In this document: positions 1 to 9,327 of the stretch, piece after piece
Layout of the letters: each line of letters begins with the position of its first letter
How positions within the stretch are numbered: position 1 is the stretch's first letter
Assembly (NCBI GenBank): GCA_017453065.1
Contig: JAFTKW010000013.1
Coordinates: 19,483-83,482 of the forward strand
From: Lachnospiraceae bacterium
Lineage (GTDB): Bacteria; Bacillota; Clostridia; Lachnospirales; Lachnospiraceae
DNA: 64,000 bases
Direction of reading: 5' to 3'
Position numbers and translations under genes: made by a program
The notes under the pieces: model-generated
What the model saw: the letters and a program-made list of their open reading frames with translations, nothing else
What the model was told of the DNA's origin: nothing
Databases searched by the model: none

Positions 1-218
1 AAAAGATGGCAGTTACTATCGCTAAGAATGCTCCAATCGCAGTTCGTAACTGCAAGAAGGCAATCAACGATGGTTTAGACCTCGATATGGATCAGGCTAT
101 CGTACTTGAAGAGAAGCTCTTCGGTGATTGCTTCGAAACAGAAGATCAGAAATATGGTATGGCTTTCTTCTTGGACAAAAACAAAGAAAAAGTAAAAGAA
201 CCATTTAAAAACTGCTAA
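1..218 (+). CDS. crt: Enoyl-CoA hydratase / crotonase, C-terminal part
   Basis: This is the 3' end of a gene that begins before the window; the reading frame is already open at base 3 and ends in TAA. The visible ~71 residues (IAKNAPIAVRNCKKAINDG, then an acidic stretch and FGDCFETEDQKYGMAFF) match the C-terminal helices of clostridial 3-hydroxybutyryl-CoA dehydratase. That enzyme dehydrates 3-hydroxybutyryl-CoA to crotonyl-CoA. It lies 22 bases upstream of hbd, the usual order of the butyrate operon. The catalytic glutamates are outside the window, so the assignment rests on the tail and the context. Confidence 0.88.
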   Translation, partial: KMAVTIAKNAPIAVRNCKKAINDGLDLDMDQAIVLEEKLFGDCFETEDQKYGMAFFLDKNKEKVKEPFKNC

Positions 219-240
219 TTAAATTTAAGGAGGAACTACA

Positions 241-1113
241 ATGAAAGTAGGTATTATTGGTGCCGGTACTATGGGACAGGGCATTGCAAAAGCATTTGCT
301 CAGGTTGAAGGATATGAGGTTGCACTCTGCGATATTAAGCAGGAGTGGGCTGAAGGCGGTAAGGATAAAATCGCTAAAGGCTATGCTAAACTTGTAGAAA
401 AAGGAAAAATGACTCAGGAAACAGCCGATGCTATCGTAGCTAAGATTACTCCTGGTTTAAAAGAAAATCTTTGCGCAGACTGCGATTTGATCGTTGAAGC
501 AGCATTTGAAAACATGGAAGTTAAGAAGACAACTTTCGGTGAGCTTGACAAGATTTGCAAGCCTGAGTGTATCTTCGCATCCAACACTTCCAGCCTTTCT
601 ATTACAGAAATCGGTAACGGACTTACCCGTCCAATGATTGGTATGCATTTCTTCAATCCTGCAGACCGCATGAAATTGGTTGAAGTTATCGCTGGTGTTA
701 ACACTCCTCAGGAGACTGTAGATGCTATCGTTAAGATTTCTGAAGAAATCGGCAAGACTCCTGTACAGGTTAACGAAGCTGCAGGTTTCGTTGTTAACCG
801 TATCTTGATTCCTATGATTAACGAAGCTGCTTTCATCAAGATGGAAGGTGTTTCTGATATCGCAGGTATCGACTCTGCTATGAAGCTTGGCGCAAATCAT
901 CCTATGGGACCTTTGGAGTTAGGTGACTTCGTAGGTTTGGATATCTGCCTTGCTATTATGGACGTTCTTTATGCAGAAACAGGTGACAGCAAGTATCGTG
1001 CATGCCCACTTATCCGTAAGATGGTTCGTGGCGGTAACCTTGGTGTTAAGAGTGGAAAGGGCTTCTACGTTTACAACGCAGACAGAACCAAGACTCCTGT
1101 TGACGCACAGTAA
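241..1113 (+). CDS. hbd: 3-hydroxybutyryl-CoA dehydrogenase
   Basis: This cytoplasmic NAD(P)H-dependent enzyme reduces acetoacetyl-CoA to 3-hydroxybutyryl-CoA in butyrate synthesis. The 290-residue length is normal for the family. The Rossmann dinucleotide motif GAGTMG is at residues 7-12, SNTSSLSI at about 114-121 lines the substrate site, and the catalytic His is in GMHFFNP (H136). The start follows a good AGGAGG-type site. It sits between crt and bcd in one operon. Confidence 0.96.
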   Translation: MKVGIIGAGTMGQGIAKAFAQVEGYEVALCDIKQEWAEGGKDKIAKGYAKLVEKGKMTQETADAIVAKITPGLKENLCADCDLIVEAAFENMEVKKTTFGELDKICKPECIFASNTSSLSITEIGNGLTRPMIGMHFFNPADRMKLVEVIAGVNTPQETVDAIVKISEEIGKTPVQVNEAAGFVVNRILIPMINEAAFIKMEGVSDIAGIDSAMKLGANHPMGPLELGDFVGLDICLAIMDVLYAETGDSKYRACPLIRKMVRGGNLGVKSGKGFYVYNADRTKTPVDAQ

Positions 1114-1208
1114 TAATGTAAATGATTCAGAGCTGTGCGCAGAAGCGATTTTGCGGATGGCTCTGAATGCTGATATTAATAAGAAAAAATCTCGGAGGAA
1201 ACAAAATC

Positions 1209-2360
1209 ATGGATTTTACTTTAAGCAAAAAGCATGAAATGGCGCGTACTCTTTTCAAAGAGTTCGCTGAAAAAGAAGTAAAGCCTCTTGCACAAGAGGT
1301 TGACGAGACTGAAGTATTCCCTAGAGGAACAGTTGAGAAAATGGCTAAAAACGGCTTCCTTGGAATTCCAGTTCCAAAGGAGTACGGCGGACAGGGTTGT
1401 GATCCTTTGACATACGCTATGTGTGTTGAGGAACTCTCCAAAGTTTGTGGTACTACAGGCGTTATCGTATCTGCTCATACATCCCTTTGCTGTGATCCTA
1501 TCCAGACATACGGTACAGAAGAGCAGAAACAGAAATATTTGATTCCACTTGCAAAGGGTGAAAAACTCGGTGCATTTGGTCTTACAGAGCCAGGTGCTGG
1601 TACAGATGCTCAGGGTCAGCAGACCAAGGCTGTACTTGACGGAGATGAGTGGGTACTTAACGGATCCAAGATCTTCATCACAAATGGTAAAGAAGCTGAC
1701 GTTTACGTTATCTTCGCCGTAACAGGCATTGTTGAGAAACGTGGCAAAAAGGTAAAAGAAATCTCTGCATTTATTGTAGAAAAAGGAACACCAGGCTTTA
1801 CCTTTGGTACAAAGGAAAAGAAGATGGGTATCCGTGGTTCAGCAACATACGAACTTATCTTCACAGATTGCCGTATTCCAAAGGAAAACTTGCTCGGAGC
1901 ACAGGGCAAAGGCTTTGGTATCGCTATGCACACACTTGATGGTGGACGTATTGGTATCGCAGCACAGGCTCTTGGTATTGCAGAAGGCGCTTTGGAATCT
2001 ACTATCGCATACGTTCAGGAAAGAAAGCAGTTCGGTCGTTCCATCGCTGCATTCCAGAACACACAGTTCCAGCTTGCTGATATGGCTACAAAGGTAGAAG
2101 CAGCTAAATTGCTTGTTTACAAAGCAGCTATGGCTAAAGCTACTCAGAAGACTTATTCTTTGGAAGCTGCTATGGCTAAATTGTACGCAGCAGAAGTTGC
2201 TATGGAAGTTACAACTAAGGCTGTACAGTTGCATGGTGGTTATGGTTACACCAGAGAATACGATGTAGAGCGTATGATGAGAGATGCTAAGATTACTGAA
2301 ATCTACGAAGGAACTTCTGAGGTTCAGAGAATGGTTATCAGTGCTAACATCATTAAATAA
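1209..2360 (+). CDS. bcd: Butyryl-CoA dehydrogenase
   Basis: This FAD acyl-CoA dehydrogenase reduces crotonyl-CoA to butyryl-CoA. In clostridia it works in a complex with EtfAB, coupling NADH oxidation to ferredoxin reduction by flavin-based electron bifurcation. The start [11 protein letters not shown] is chosen because CGGAGGAA lies just upstream; the frame is open 42 bases further but has no ribosome binding site there. The protein has 383 residues, typical for Bcd. The segment [11 protein letters not shown] is the FAD/substrate loop, and the catalytic base is the Glu in IYEGTSE (E367). The 95-base gap after hbd shows no terminator. Confidence 0.96.
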   Translation: MDFTLSKKHEMARTLFKEFAEKEVKPLAQEVDETEVFPRGTVEKMAKNGFLGIPVPKEYGGQGCDPLTYAMCVEELSKVCGTTGVIVSAHTSLCCDPIQTYGTEEQKQKYLIPLAKGEKLGAFGLTEPGAGTDAQGQQTKAVLDGDEWVLNGSKIFITNGKEADVYVIFAVTGIVEKRGKKVKEISAFIVEKGTPGFTFGTKEKKMGIRGSATYELIFTDCRIPKENLLGAQGKGFGIAMHTLDGGRIGIAAQALGIAEGALESTIAYVQERKQFGRSIAAFQNTQFQLADMATKVEAAKLLVYKAAMAKATQKTYSLEAAMAKLYAAEVAMEVTTKAVQLHGGYGYTREYDVERMMRDAKITEIYEGTSEVQRMVISANIIK

Positions 2361-2398
2361 GCCAATTAACAATACCAATATTAAGGAGAGAATATACA

Positions 2399-3181
2399 AT
2401 GAAAATCGTTGTTTGTATTAAACAGGTACCTGATACCAAGGGTGGCGTAAAGTTTAATCCAGATGGTACTTTGGATAGAGCTGCTATGATGACTATCATG
2501 AACCCAGACGATAAAGCTGGTTTGGAAGCAGCACTTAGATTAAAAGATAAGTATGGCGCAGAAGTAACTGTTATCACAATGGGTCTTCCTAAAGCTGAAG
2601 ATGTTCTTCGTGAAGCAATTGCTATGGGCGCTGACAAGGGTATCCTTGTAACAGATAGAGTACTTGGTGGTGCTGATACTTGGGCAACAAGCCAGACACT
2701 TGCTGGTGCTATTCGTAACTTAGAGTATGACCTCATCATCACAGGCCGTCAGGCTATCGATGGAGATACAGCTCAGGTTGGTCCTCAGATTTCCGAACAT
2801 TTGGGAATTCCAGTAATCTCCTATGCACAAAAGATTGAAATCGAAGGAAACAACGTAATTGTTGAGCGTCAGTACGATGACAGATATCATGTACTCAAAG
2901 CTCAGATGCCTTGTCTCATCACAGCATTGGCTGAACTTAACGAGGCAAGATACATGACTCCAGGTGGAATCTTTGATGCATTCGATGCTGAGATTACTGT
3001 TTGGGGCAGAGCAAACCTTGTAGATGTAGAAGATTCCAACCTTGGTCTTAAGGGTTCACCAACACAGATCGCTAAAGCTTCTGACAAAGTTAGAAAAGGT
3101 GCTGGCGAAAAGGTTACATTGGATCCTACAGAAGCAGTTGATTACATCGTAGGCAAGTTAAAAGAGAAACATGTTATCTAA
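2399..3181 (+). CDS. etfB: Electron transfer flavoprotein, beta subunit
   Basis: This is the small subunit of the electron-transferring flavoprotein that partners Bcd. It has 260 residues and begins MKIVVCIKQVPDT, the signature N-terminus of the FixA/EtfB family. VTDRVLGGADTWATSQ and GRQAIDGDTAQVGPQ are characteristic nucleotide-binding segments. The start follows AAGGAGAG. Its position between bcd and etfA supports the clostridial bifurcating Bcd-EtfAB complex rather than a respiratory ETF; this is inference from gene order. Confidence 0.96.
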   Translation: MKIVVCIKQVPDTKGGVKFNPDGTLDRAAMMTIMNPDDKAGLEAALRLKDKYGAEVTVITMGLPKAEDVLREAIAMGADKGILVTDRVLGGADTWATSQTLAGAIRNLEYDLIITGRQAIDGDTAQVGPQISEHLGIPVISYAQKIEIEGNNVIVERQYDDRYHVLKAQMPCLITALAELNEARYMTPGGIFDAFDAEITVWGRANLVDVEDSNLGLKGSPTQIAKASDKVRKGAGEKVTLDPTEAVDYIVGKLKEKHVI

Positions 3182-3200
3182 TAGAAAAGAGGTGCACAAC

Positions 3201-4241
3201 ATGAATTTAGAAGAATATAAGGGCGTATTCGTCTTTGCCCAGCAGGTAGACAATGAGATCAGTGGCATCGCTTTGGAACTGATTGGAAAAGGTAAAGACT
3301 TAGCAAATGATTTGAATACAGAAGTAACTGCAGTACTTATCGGTAGTGATGTAAAAGCACTTGCTGATGAGCTTGCAGCTTATGGCGCAGACAGAGTTAT
3401 CGTTGTAGATGACCCTGAACTTAAAGAATATCGTACAGAGCCTTACACACACGCATTGGCATCTGTAATCAATACTTACAAGCCAGAAATCGTATTGGTT
3501 GGTGCTACAGCTATCGGCCGTGACCTTGGTCCTAGAGTATCTGCTAGAATTCATACAGGTCTTACAGCTGACTGTACACAGCTTGAAATTGGTGATTTCC
3601 CAATCAACCCAATCCCTGGCAAAGAGCAGAAGCACAATCAGCTTCTTATGACTCGTCCAGCTTTCGGTGGAAACACAATTGCTACTATCGCTTGTCCAGA
3701 GTTCCGTCCACAGATGGCAACTGTACGTCCAGGCGTTATGCAGAAGCTTCCTAAGGATGCAAGCAAGAAGGCTGTTGTAGAAGAGTTCAATCCTGGTTTC
3801 ACACCAGACAACAAGTATGTTGAAATTCTTGAAGTTGTTAAATCTGTTGTTGATACAGTAGATATCATGGATGCAAAGATTTTGGTATCCGGTGGTCGTG
3901 GTGTAGGTAGCGCAGAAAACTTTAAACTTCTTGAAGATTTGGCTGAAGTACTTGGCGGTACAGTAAGTTGCTCTCGTGCAGTAGTTGATGCTGGTTGGAA
4001 GTCCAAAGACCTTCAGGTTGGTCAGACAGGTAAAACTGTTCGTCCTACTCTTTACTTCGCAGTTGGTATCTCTGGTGCTATCCAGCACTTGGCTGGTATG
4101 GAAGAGTCTGATGTAATCGTAGCTATCAACAAAGATGAGACAGCTCCTATCTTTGATGTGGCTGACTACGGTATCGTAGGTGACCTCAACAAGATCCTTC
4201 CAATGCTTACAGAAACACTGAAAGCAGAAGTTGCGAAATAA
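3201..4241 (+). CDS. etfA: Electron transfer flavoprotein, alpha subunit
   Basis: This is the large, FAD-binding subunit of the ETF. The start MNLEEYKGVFVFAQQ is chosen because AGAGGTG precedes it; the frame is open 30 bases upstream but that would overlap etfB. It has 346 residues. The C-terminal FAD domain is clear: SGGRGVGS, GQTGKTVRP, the YFAVGISGAIQHLAGM loop and AINKDETAPIFDVADYG. There is no extra N-terminal ferredoxin domain. It ends the operon, with an intrinsic terminator 17 bases after the stop. Confidence 0.96.
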   Translation: MNLEEYKGVFVFAQQVDNEISGIALELIGKGKDLANDLNTEVTAVLIGSDVKALADELAAYGADRVIVVDDPELKEYRTEPYTHALASVINTYKPEIVLVGATAIGRDLGPRVSARIHTGLTADCTQLEIGDFPINPIPGKEQKHNQLLMTRPAFGGNTIATIACPEFRPQMATVRPGVMQKLPKDASKKAVVEEFNPGFTPDNKYVEILEVVKSVVDTVDIMDAKILVSGGRGVGSAENFKLLEDLAEVLGGTVSCSRAVVDAGWKSKDLQVGQTGKTVRPTLYFAVGISGAIQHLAGMEESDVIVAINKDETAPIFDVADYGIVGDLNKILPMLTETLKAEVAK

Positions 4242-4257
4242 GTAACAGATATGAATT

Positions 4258-4298
4258 AAAGGACATCTTTGGCGTTAAAAACCTAAGATGTCCTTTTT
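4258..4298 (+). terminator. Intrinsic terminator after etfA
   Basis: A 12-bp inverted repeat (AAAGGACATCTT at 4258-4269 pairing with 4285-4296) with a 15-base loop leads into a run of T. It closes the crt-hbd-bcd-etfBA transcript and separates it from the ABC operon. Confidence 0.9.
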
Positions 4299-4315
4299 GT
4301 TAAGATTGTTTGCAC

Positions 4316-4344
4316 TTGTGAATATGGTGCAAAAGTGATATACT
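4316..4344 (+). promoter_or_regulatory. Sigma-A type promoter of the ABC exporter operon
   Basis: TTGTGA at 4316-4321 and TATACT at 4339-4344 are separated by 17 bases. The predicted start near 4351 gives a leader of about 27 bases that contains the GGAG ribosome binding site at 4368. Confidence 0.7.
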
Positions 4345-4377
4345 TACTAAGTTAACCTTTGCCTTTTGGAGAATTCT

Positions 4378-5061
4378 ATGGAATTTATATCTGCGCAAAA
4401 CATTCAAAGTGCATATGGCAGGCATCAAGTGCTAAGAAACGTAACTTTTTCAGTTGATAGAGGCGACTGCGTTGCGATTCTTGGTGCAAATGGTTGTGGA
4501 AAGACCACACTGCTGTCTATTTTGGCGGGTTTGCGTATGCCCAAGGGGGGCAAGCTTTTTCTGGAAGAGCGAGCGGTAGATACTAAAGCAAAAAGAGATA
4601 CATATCAGCGTCGTGTTGGCTATGTGCCTCAAGAGAGCATATTGATTCCTGAACTCACAGTATGGGACAATTTGCTGCTCTGGTATGTGGACGAACAGGC
4701 ACTGCGTAAAGAACTTCAGGAAGGATTTCTGCATGAACTTGGATTGGATCAAATGCTTTCCAAGAAGGTGAATACCCTTTCTGGTGGAATGCACAAGCGT
4801 GTAAGCATAGGGGTAGCCCTTGCTAACTATCCTGAAGTGCTTATTTTGGATGAACCCAGTGCAGCTTTAGATTTACCAGGCAAAAAGGAAATGCGGGCTT
4901 ATTTAGGCAAATTTAAGGCATTAGGCGGAACAATAATTCTAGCGACACATGATGAGTTGGAGCTTGATTTGTGTAACAAGTTATTCCTCTTGAAGGAAGG
5001 GGAATGTCAAGCGCTTCAATCCAACCTCAGAGGAGAAGAATTAGCATATCAAATGCAATAA
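4378..5061 (+). CDS. ABC transporter ATP-binding protein
   Basis: This is a 227-residue cytoplasmic ABC ATPase that powers the two ABC-2 permeases downstream. The Walker A motif GANGCGKT is at 36-43, the Q-loop at VPQE near 83-86, the signature LSGGM at 134-138, Walker B ILDEP at 156-160, and the switch His in ATHDE. The start is ATG 4378, 6 bases after GGAG; a TTG 12 bases upstream overlaps that site and is unlikely. The substrate is unknown. The architecture (ATPase, anchored protein, two permeases) resembles exporters of peptides or lipids. Confidence 0.9.
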   Translation: MEFISAQNIQSAYGRHQVLRNVTFSVDRGDCVAILGANGCGKTTLLSILAGLRMPKGGKLFLEERAVDTKAKRDTYQRRVGYVPQESILIPELTVWDNLLLWYVDEQALRKELQEGFLHELGLDQMLSKKVNTLSGGMHKRVSIGVALANYPEVLILDEPSAALDLPGKKEMRAYLGKFKALGGTIILATHDELELDLCNKLFLLKEGECQALQSNLRGEELAYQMQ

Positions 5062-5097
5062 TCAATGCTAGAAGCATTTGAGACGGAGGAGAAAAAT

Positions 5098-6894
5098 ATG
5101 GAAAATCAGAATGTAACACCAGAAGCATCTGTAGAAGCACAGGCACCTGTAACTACAGAGACACCTGTAGCACCACAGGCTCAGGAAACAGTGGCACCAC
5201 AGGCAACCCCAGCGCAGGAACCTGTAGCACCGCAAGTACAGGAGACAGTAGCACCACAGGCAACCCAAGTACAGACACCTGTAACACCACAGACAGCTGC
5301 GCAACAACCTATGTATGCACAGCAGCCAATGTATGCAAATCCAGCAGTTCCACCAGCACCAAAGAAAAAAGGTAATGGCCTGGTTATTGGTCTTGTAATT
5401 GCTATTGTTGTATTGCTATTGGCACTTGGAGGAGTTGTGGGTGTTGCAGCTTATAATTTGATTGCAAATTCACCAGAAGCAAGACTTGCAAAAGGCTTTG
5501 ATAAGTGGAATAGCGCTGAAGCGAGCAACGAAAATTCCGTATCAGAGACACTTGGTTGGGAGAAAATCAATGAGTCCATGCTTCAGGGAGCAACTCAAAA
5601 AGATATGTCCTTTGATATGACATTCCCTATTATGGAGTTTCCTACTATTGGATTAGATATTATGGATACATGTGACTACCCAAATCAGAAGGACTATTCT
5701 GAATGGGAAATCAGCATTGCAAATAACGAATTGATGAAGTTTGTGATTGCAGCAGATGCTGACAAACTTTACATCAGCATTCCAGCATTGTTGGAAGATA
5801 CCTATAGCGTAGAGTATGAAGACTTTACCGAAAACTTCAATGATTCTGCATGGGCACAGATGCTGGGTCTTACTATCGAGCAGTCCTTGGAACTCAATCC
5901 ATGGGCAGAAGTAGAAGAAGGTGATGAAACCACAGCACCTCAGTTCTCTGAAGAATTCATGGCTGACATGGAAGCAAAGATAGCTGAATTGGCTGAGAAC
6001 ATGACAATCGAAGAGACAGAAACAGCAATTGAAGTTACCAGAAATGGCAAGACTGTGAAATGCGATGGTATCTACGTAGTTATTCCAGAAGATGACTCAA
6101 ATGATATCTTAGATATGATTCAGGATGAACTTCGCGATGGAGATTTTGGCGAGGAAATGATTGCACAGTTAGAGAACAGCGGAGTGGAAGATGTTCAGGA
6201 AACATGGGATGCAATCGTCTCTCTTTTTGATGCAAGATATACAGATGATATCCAGATGATGTTCTATTTGGACAACAAAAACAATATCGTACATATGGCT
6301 ACACCTGAGATGGCAACAATGGACGATGGAGTAGCTGTAGGCTTTAGTTTTGACTTCTTAGGCGAACAGAACCCTACAGATGTAGTAGAAGGTCTCATCA
6401 AAGTAATAGTTGACGAAACAGGAAATGCAATCTCCTTTGATTTTGCAATGGAGACTGAAGTAAAAGACACAAAAACTACTGTTACCCTTGATGTGAAAGC
6501 TATCATAGAAGAGGTTGGAGTAGGAACTTCCGAAGGAACTCTTGAGTACAACTATGAATGGGATAGCGAAAAAGCTGAATTTGAGATAAATGCAAATATG
6601 GAAGCAGATGGCGAAAACCTTCTTACCTTTGAAATGGAAGGTGCCTTTGACGATATCGTAAAAGGTGAGAGCTTCGTACTTGACTTAGGTTCTCTGGATA
6701 TGAGTGTGGAGGGTGAAACTTTCATGAAGATTTCCGGAGAGATGGAAGTGAAACCATTAGAGGAGGAAGTGAAGATTCCTTCTGACTCTACAGATTTGTT
6801 GGATATGTCTGAGAGCGATATCAACGACATGATGATGGAAATCATGGGGAATGCGGATAGTATGTCAGATGCATTAAATTCCATTTCCTACTAA
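5098..6894 (+). CDS. Membrane-anchored repeat protein of the ABC operon
   Basis: This 598-residue protein has no family I recognise. Residues 1-90 are a low-complexity Pro/Gln/Ala/Thr/Val segment built from a 19-residue repeat (57-base tandem repeat in the DNA). A KKKGNG turn and one hydrophobic helix follow (about 94-122). The remaining 470 residues are acidic with few Cys. Positive charges before the helix predict a cytoplasmic N-tail and an exported C-terminal domain. The start is ATG 5098 after GGAGGAG. It lies 36 bases downstream of the ATPase and upstream of both permeases, so a role in that transporter, as an accessory or a sensor, is inferred. Confidence 0.7.
   Translation: MENQNVTPEASVEAQAPVTTETPVAPQAQETVAPQATPAQEPVAPQVQETVAPQATQVQTPVTPQTAAQQPMYAQQPMYANPAVPPAPKKKGNGLVIGLVIAIVVLLLALGGVVGVAAYNLIANSPEARLAKGFDKWNSAEASNENSVSETLGWEKINESMLQGATQKDMSFDMTFPIMEFPTIGLDIMDTCDYPNQKDYSEWEISIANNELMKFVIAADADKLYISIPALLEDTYSVEYEDFTENFNDSAWAQMLGLTIEQSLELNPWAEVEEGDETTAPQFSEEFMADMEAKIAELAENMTIEETETAIEVTRNGKTVKCDGIYVVIPEDDSNDILDMIQDELRDGDFGEEMIAQLENSGVEDVQETWDAIVSLFDARYTDDIQMMFYLDNKNNIVHMATPEMATMDDGVAVGFSFDFLGEQNPTDVVEGLIKVIVDETGNAISFDFAMETEVKDTKTTVTLDVKAIIEEVGVGTSEGTLEYNYEWDSEKAEFEINANMEADGENLLTFEMEGAFDDIVKGESFVLDLGSLDMSVEGETFMKISGEMEVKPLEEEVKIPSDSTDLLDMSESDINDMMMEIMGNADSMSDALNSISY
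5164..5292 (+). repeat. 57-base coding tandem repeat
   Basis: Two full and one partial copy of a 57-base unit begin CCTGTAGCACC or CCTGTAACACC at 5164, 5221 and 5278. They encode the Pro/Gln/Ala tail of the anchored protein. The unit keeps the reading frame (19 codons), so copy number can vary without breaking the gene. Confidence 0.8.
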
Positions 6895-6918
6895 GAGTTT
6901 TGCGAATTAGACTAAAAC

Positions 6919-6953
6919 AACAGTACACAATTGTGTGCAGATAGGTAACTGTT
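6919..6953 (+). promoter_or_regulatory. Hairpin enclosing the permease ribosome binding site
   Basis: AACAGT (6919-6924) can pair with ACTGTT (6948-6953) directly before ATG 6954. The palindrome ACACAATTGTGT (6925-6936) lies inside, as does the only AGG-like ribosome binding site (6943-6945). The pairing could tune translation of the first permease relative to the anchored protein. This is inferred from sequence only. Confidence 0.35.
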
Positions 6954-8192
6954 ATGAAAGCATACTTCGTATGGCTGAAAACTGAATTAAAGAGGGTGGC
7001 GAAAAGGCTGCCCTCTCTTTTCATAGGAGCAATAGTGCTGGCTTTGTTGGCTGGTGCTGTTGCTTTTTGTGCCTTTACTGTCATGCATATACGCGGTGAG
7101 AAACAGGAGGTTGGCGCGAGGGTGGCATTGGTATGCCCAGAGGATGAACTGACCAACTTGGCGGTTCAATTCGTGACAGGTATGGAGTCTTTGGAAGAAT
7201 GGTGTAGTTTTGAAAAGTATGATCTGGAGGAAGGGCTGGAGGCCCTGTCTCGTAGGGAGGTTGTGGCTGTAATTGAACTTCCTGAGGATGTAGTTAAATC
7301 CATCTTGGATGGAAGCAATATTCCTGCAAAACTTTATCTGCCACAGGGTGAAGAGTTGGGCAGTACTCTGATTCAAATCATGGCGAAGGTGGGAGTTTCT
7401 CTTTTGCAGGTGGCACAGGGTGAGATCTATGCAACTACAGATTTGTACATGGAGTATCCCTTAAAACAATCCTTGAAAGAACTGTATGGAGAGATTAACC
7501 TATACAATTTGAACATAGCGCTGAATCGCGAAAGCCTTTTTAAATCCATTTCGTTGTCTGAAACGGACGGGATTAGTTTAGGGGCTTATTATGGCGGAAC
7601 AGCAGTCGGTATTTTTTTGTTGCTGTTTGGACTATTATTGGCGGATATGATAGTAGAGCGTACCAAGAGAGAACAGCTACTTCATATAAGCAGAGTGACT
7701 ATTCCGGCGCAACTAATCGGGCGGTTTAAAGTCTTGACTCTGGTGAGTTTCCTAATGACATTTAGCGTAGAAATTGCATTGGCATTGTGGATGAATACAG
7801 ATTCAAAGGATGTAGGGGAAATTCTGACCTGGTGTGGCCGAGATTCCCTCAAACTGTTATTGGCAGTGGCATGTGTAGTGGCTTTGTATTTGCTACTAGG
7901 TACTTTGATCAAAGAAAAGATGACTTATATGTTTGTCGCAGGATTTGGCATGCTGCTCCTAGGATATATCGGTGGATATTTTGTGCCAAGCAGTTTGCTC
8001 GGGAAACAGCTCAAGGGGCTGAGTAGCTGTCTGCCAACTACTTTTGTGCACGATATTTGTAGTGGTATGCTTGTAGGAAAAGATGTAGGAAATGACTTGA
8101 TGAAGCAAGGCGGATATATATGTCTATTTGTCTGGCTTGCAATAAGCCTTACTTTGTGTATCTCTTTGAGAAAAAGGAGGTACATGAGATGA
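6954..8192 (+). CDS. ABC-2 type permease, first subunit
   Basis: This 412-residue membrane protein has one N-terminal helix (about 23-44), an outside domain of about 170 residues, and then five or six clustered helices from about 205 to 405. That is the ABC-2 membrane family layout shared with NatB-like exporters. It starts MKAYFVWLKTELKRV with a weak ribosome binding site. Its TGA stop overlaps the next gene's start (ATGA), so the two permeases are translationally coupled. Substrate unknown. Confidence 0.8.
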   Translation: MKAYFVWLKTELKRVAKRLPSLFIGAIVLALLAGAVAFCAFTVMHIRGEKQEVGARVALVCPEDELTNLAVQFVTGMESLEEWCSFEKYDLEEGLEALSRREVVAVIELPEDVVKSILDGSNIPAKLYLPQGEELGSTLIQIMAKVGVSLLQVAQGEIYATTDLYMEYPLKQSLKELYGEINLYNLNIALNRESLFKSISLSETDGISLGAYYGGTAVGIFLLLFGLLLADMIVERTKREQLLHISRVTIPAQLIGRFKVLTLVSFLMTFSVEIALALWMNTDSKDVGEILTWCGRDSLKLLLAVACVVALYLLLGTLIKEKMTYMFVAGFGMLLLGYIGGYFVPSSLLGKQLKGLSSCLPTTFVHDICSGMLVGKDVGNDLMKQGGYICLFVWLAISLTLCISLRKRRYMR

Positions 8193-9214
8193 GACAAAGA
8201 ATGAAAAGTTTTGGAGTTGTTTGGCAAATTACTTTGAAGAGATTGTTTGCACGAAGAAGTTTTTGGGTGGTTTTGCTTTTGTTGCCACTTTTGATAGTGG
8301 CAATCCAGGGCTTGGAAAAAGAACAGGAACAAGGACTGCGAGCGGCTGTCTATAGTAAAGAAACTATATGGCAGGAGCATTTGACCGGGGCTGGAATCCC
8401 TTCCTTTTACTTTGTAGATTCGCTGGAAAACCTTAAGGACGAAGTGCTCCATGGAAATGCAGAGTGTGGGTACTATATTCAGGAAGGGTTGCTACAGGCA
8501 TTTGCTGAGGATGATTGGTATTGGCAGGTAGAGGTATATGAAAGCTCCAATAGTATGTTTACTAAACTGATAAATGAGGCCCTTTTTAGCCGCCTTTTTC
8601 AGGTGGTTTCTTCAGAGTGGTACCTGGACTATATGGGGAAAAAATTAGTGGAAGCTGGTGCAAGTACATCCGAGATGGAAGTTTTGGACGCTCTTTCTCA
8701 GAATATGCTAAGTGGGGAAACCTTCCAGGTGGAGACAGTTTTACTGACAAAGACAAATGAAATCCAACAGGAAAAAGAACCTGAAAACCTTCTTTCTACC
8801 CGCAGCGTTGTGGCGGCTATGATTTATCTAGTCAGTCTACTGGCGGTGATGGACGTGGTAAGGGATAGAGAAAAGATGCATTTCCCTGTAAAGCAAAGAG
8901 TTTGGGCTGCATTTTGCACTATATTCCATCCCACCCTGATGGTAGCCATGGTAGGTGGGATAGGTATTTTGGTGACAGAAACTGAGCGAAGGAATTGGAA
9001 TGAACTTTTTGGGCTGCTAGGTCTGATTATTTTAACTACCTTGTACGGTATACTGTTATCTCTGGTGGTGAGAAGAGAGAGATGGATGTACGGAGTGATC
9101 CCCGTACTTTTTGTGGGAGCGTTGGTGTGCTGTCCAGTTTTTGTTGACCTTGGAAGCATAATACCGATTTTTCAGTGGATTGAAAAACTCTTTCCAGTGG
9201 CATTTTACTTGTAG
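8189..9214 (+). CDS. ABC-2 type permease, second subunit
   Basis: This 341-residue membrane protein has the same layout as its neighbour: an N-terminal helix (about 22-39), an outside domain to about 205, and then membrane helices to the C-terminus. The start ATG 8189 overlaps the upstream stop and follows AAAGGAGG. It is probably the second half of a heterodimeric channel driven by the ATPase at 4378. The last helix seems to end at the C-terminus, so it is shorter than its partner. Confidence 0.78.
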   Translation: MRQRMKSFGVVWQITLKRLFARRSFWVVLLLLPLLIVAIQGLEKEQEQGLRAAVYSKETIWQEHLTGAGIPSFYFVDSLENLKDEVLHGNAECGYYIQEGLLQAFAEDDWYWQVEVYESSNSMFTKLINEALFSRLFQVVSSEWYLDYMGKKLVEAGASTSEMEVLDALSQNMLSGETFQVETVLLTKTNEIQQEKEPENLLSTRSVVAAMIYLVSLLAVMDVVRDREKMHFPVKQRVWAAFCTIFHPTLMVAMVGGIGILVTETERRNWNELFGLLGLIILTTLYGILLSLVVRRERWMYGVIPVLFVGALVCCPVFVDLGSIIPIFQWIEKLFPVAFYL

Positions 9215-9217
9215 TAG

Positions 9218-9246
9218 TTGATTTTATGTATAAAGTGTGTTATTAT
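9218..9246 (+). promoter_or_regulatory. Promoter of ptb-buk
   Basis: TTGATT (9218-9223) and TATTAT (9241-9246) are separated by 17 bases. It begins within a few bases of the permease stop codon and gives a leader of about 75 bases before ptb. Confidence 0.7.
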
Positions 9247-9327
9247 TTTAACGATGCGTAAATCCCAGAAAAATAGGGGTTTTGAAATACAAGAGGTTCC
9301 ATTTGGACGGACTAGAAAGGTGTAAAC

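Noticed and set aside
3300-4088. Antisense open frame within etfA (262 codons)
   Set aside because: Cys/Thr/Asn-rich shadow of etfA without a ribosome binding site.
5101-5330. Repeat array resembling CRISPR
   Set aside because: The repeats are contiguous, keep a reading frame and encode a Pro/Gln-rich tail; there are no unique spacers and no cas genes.
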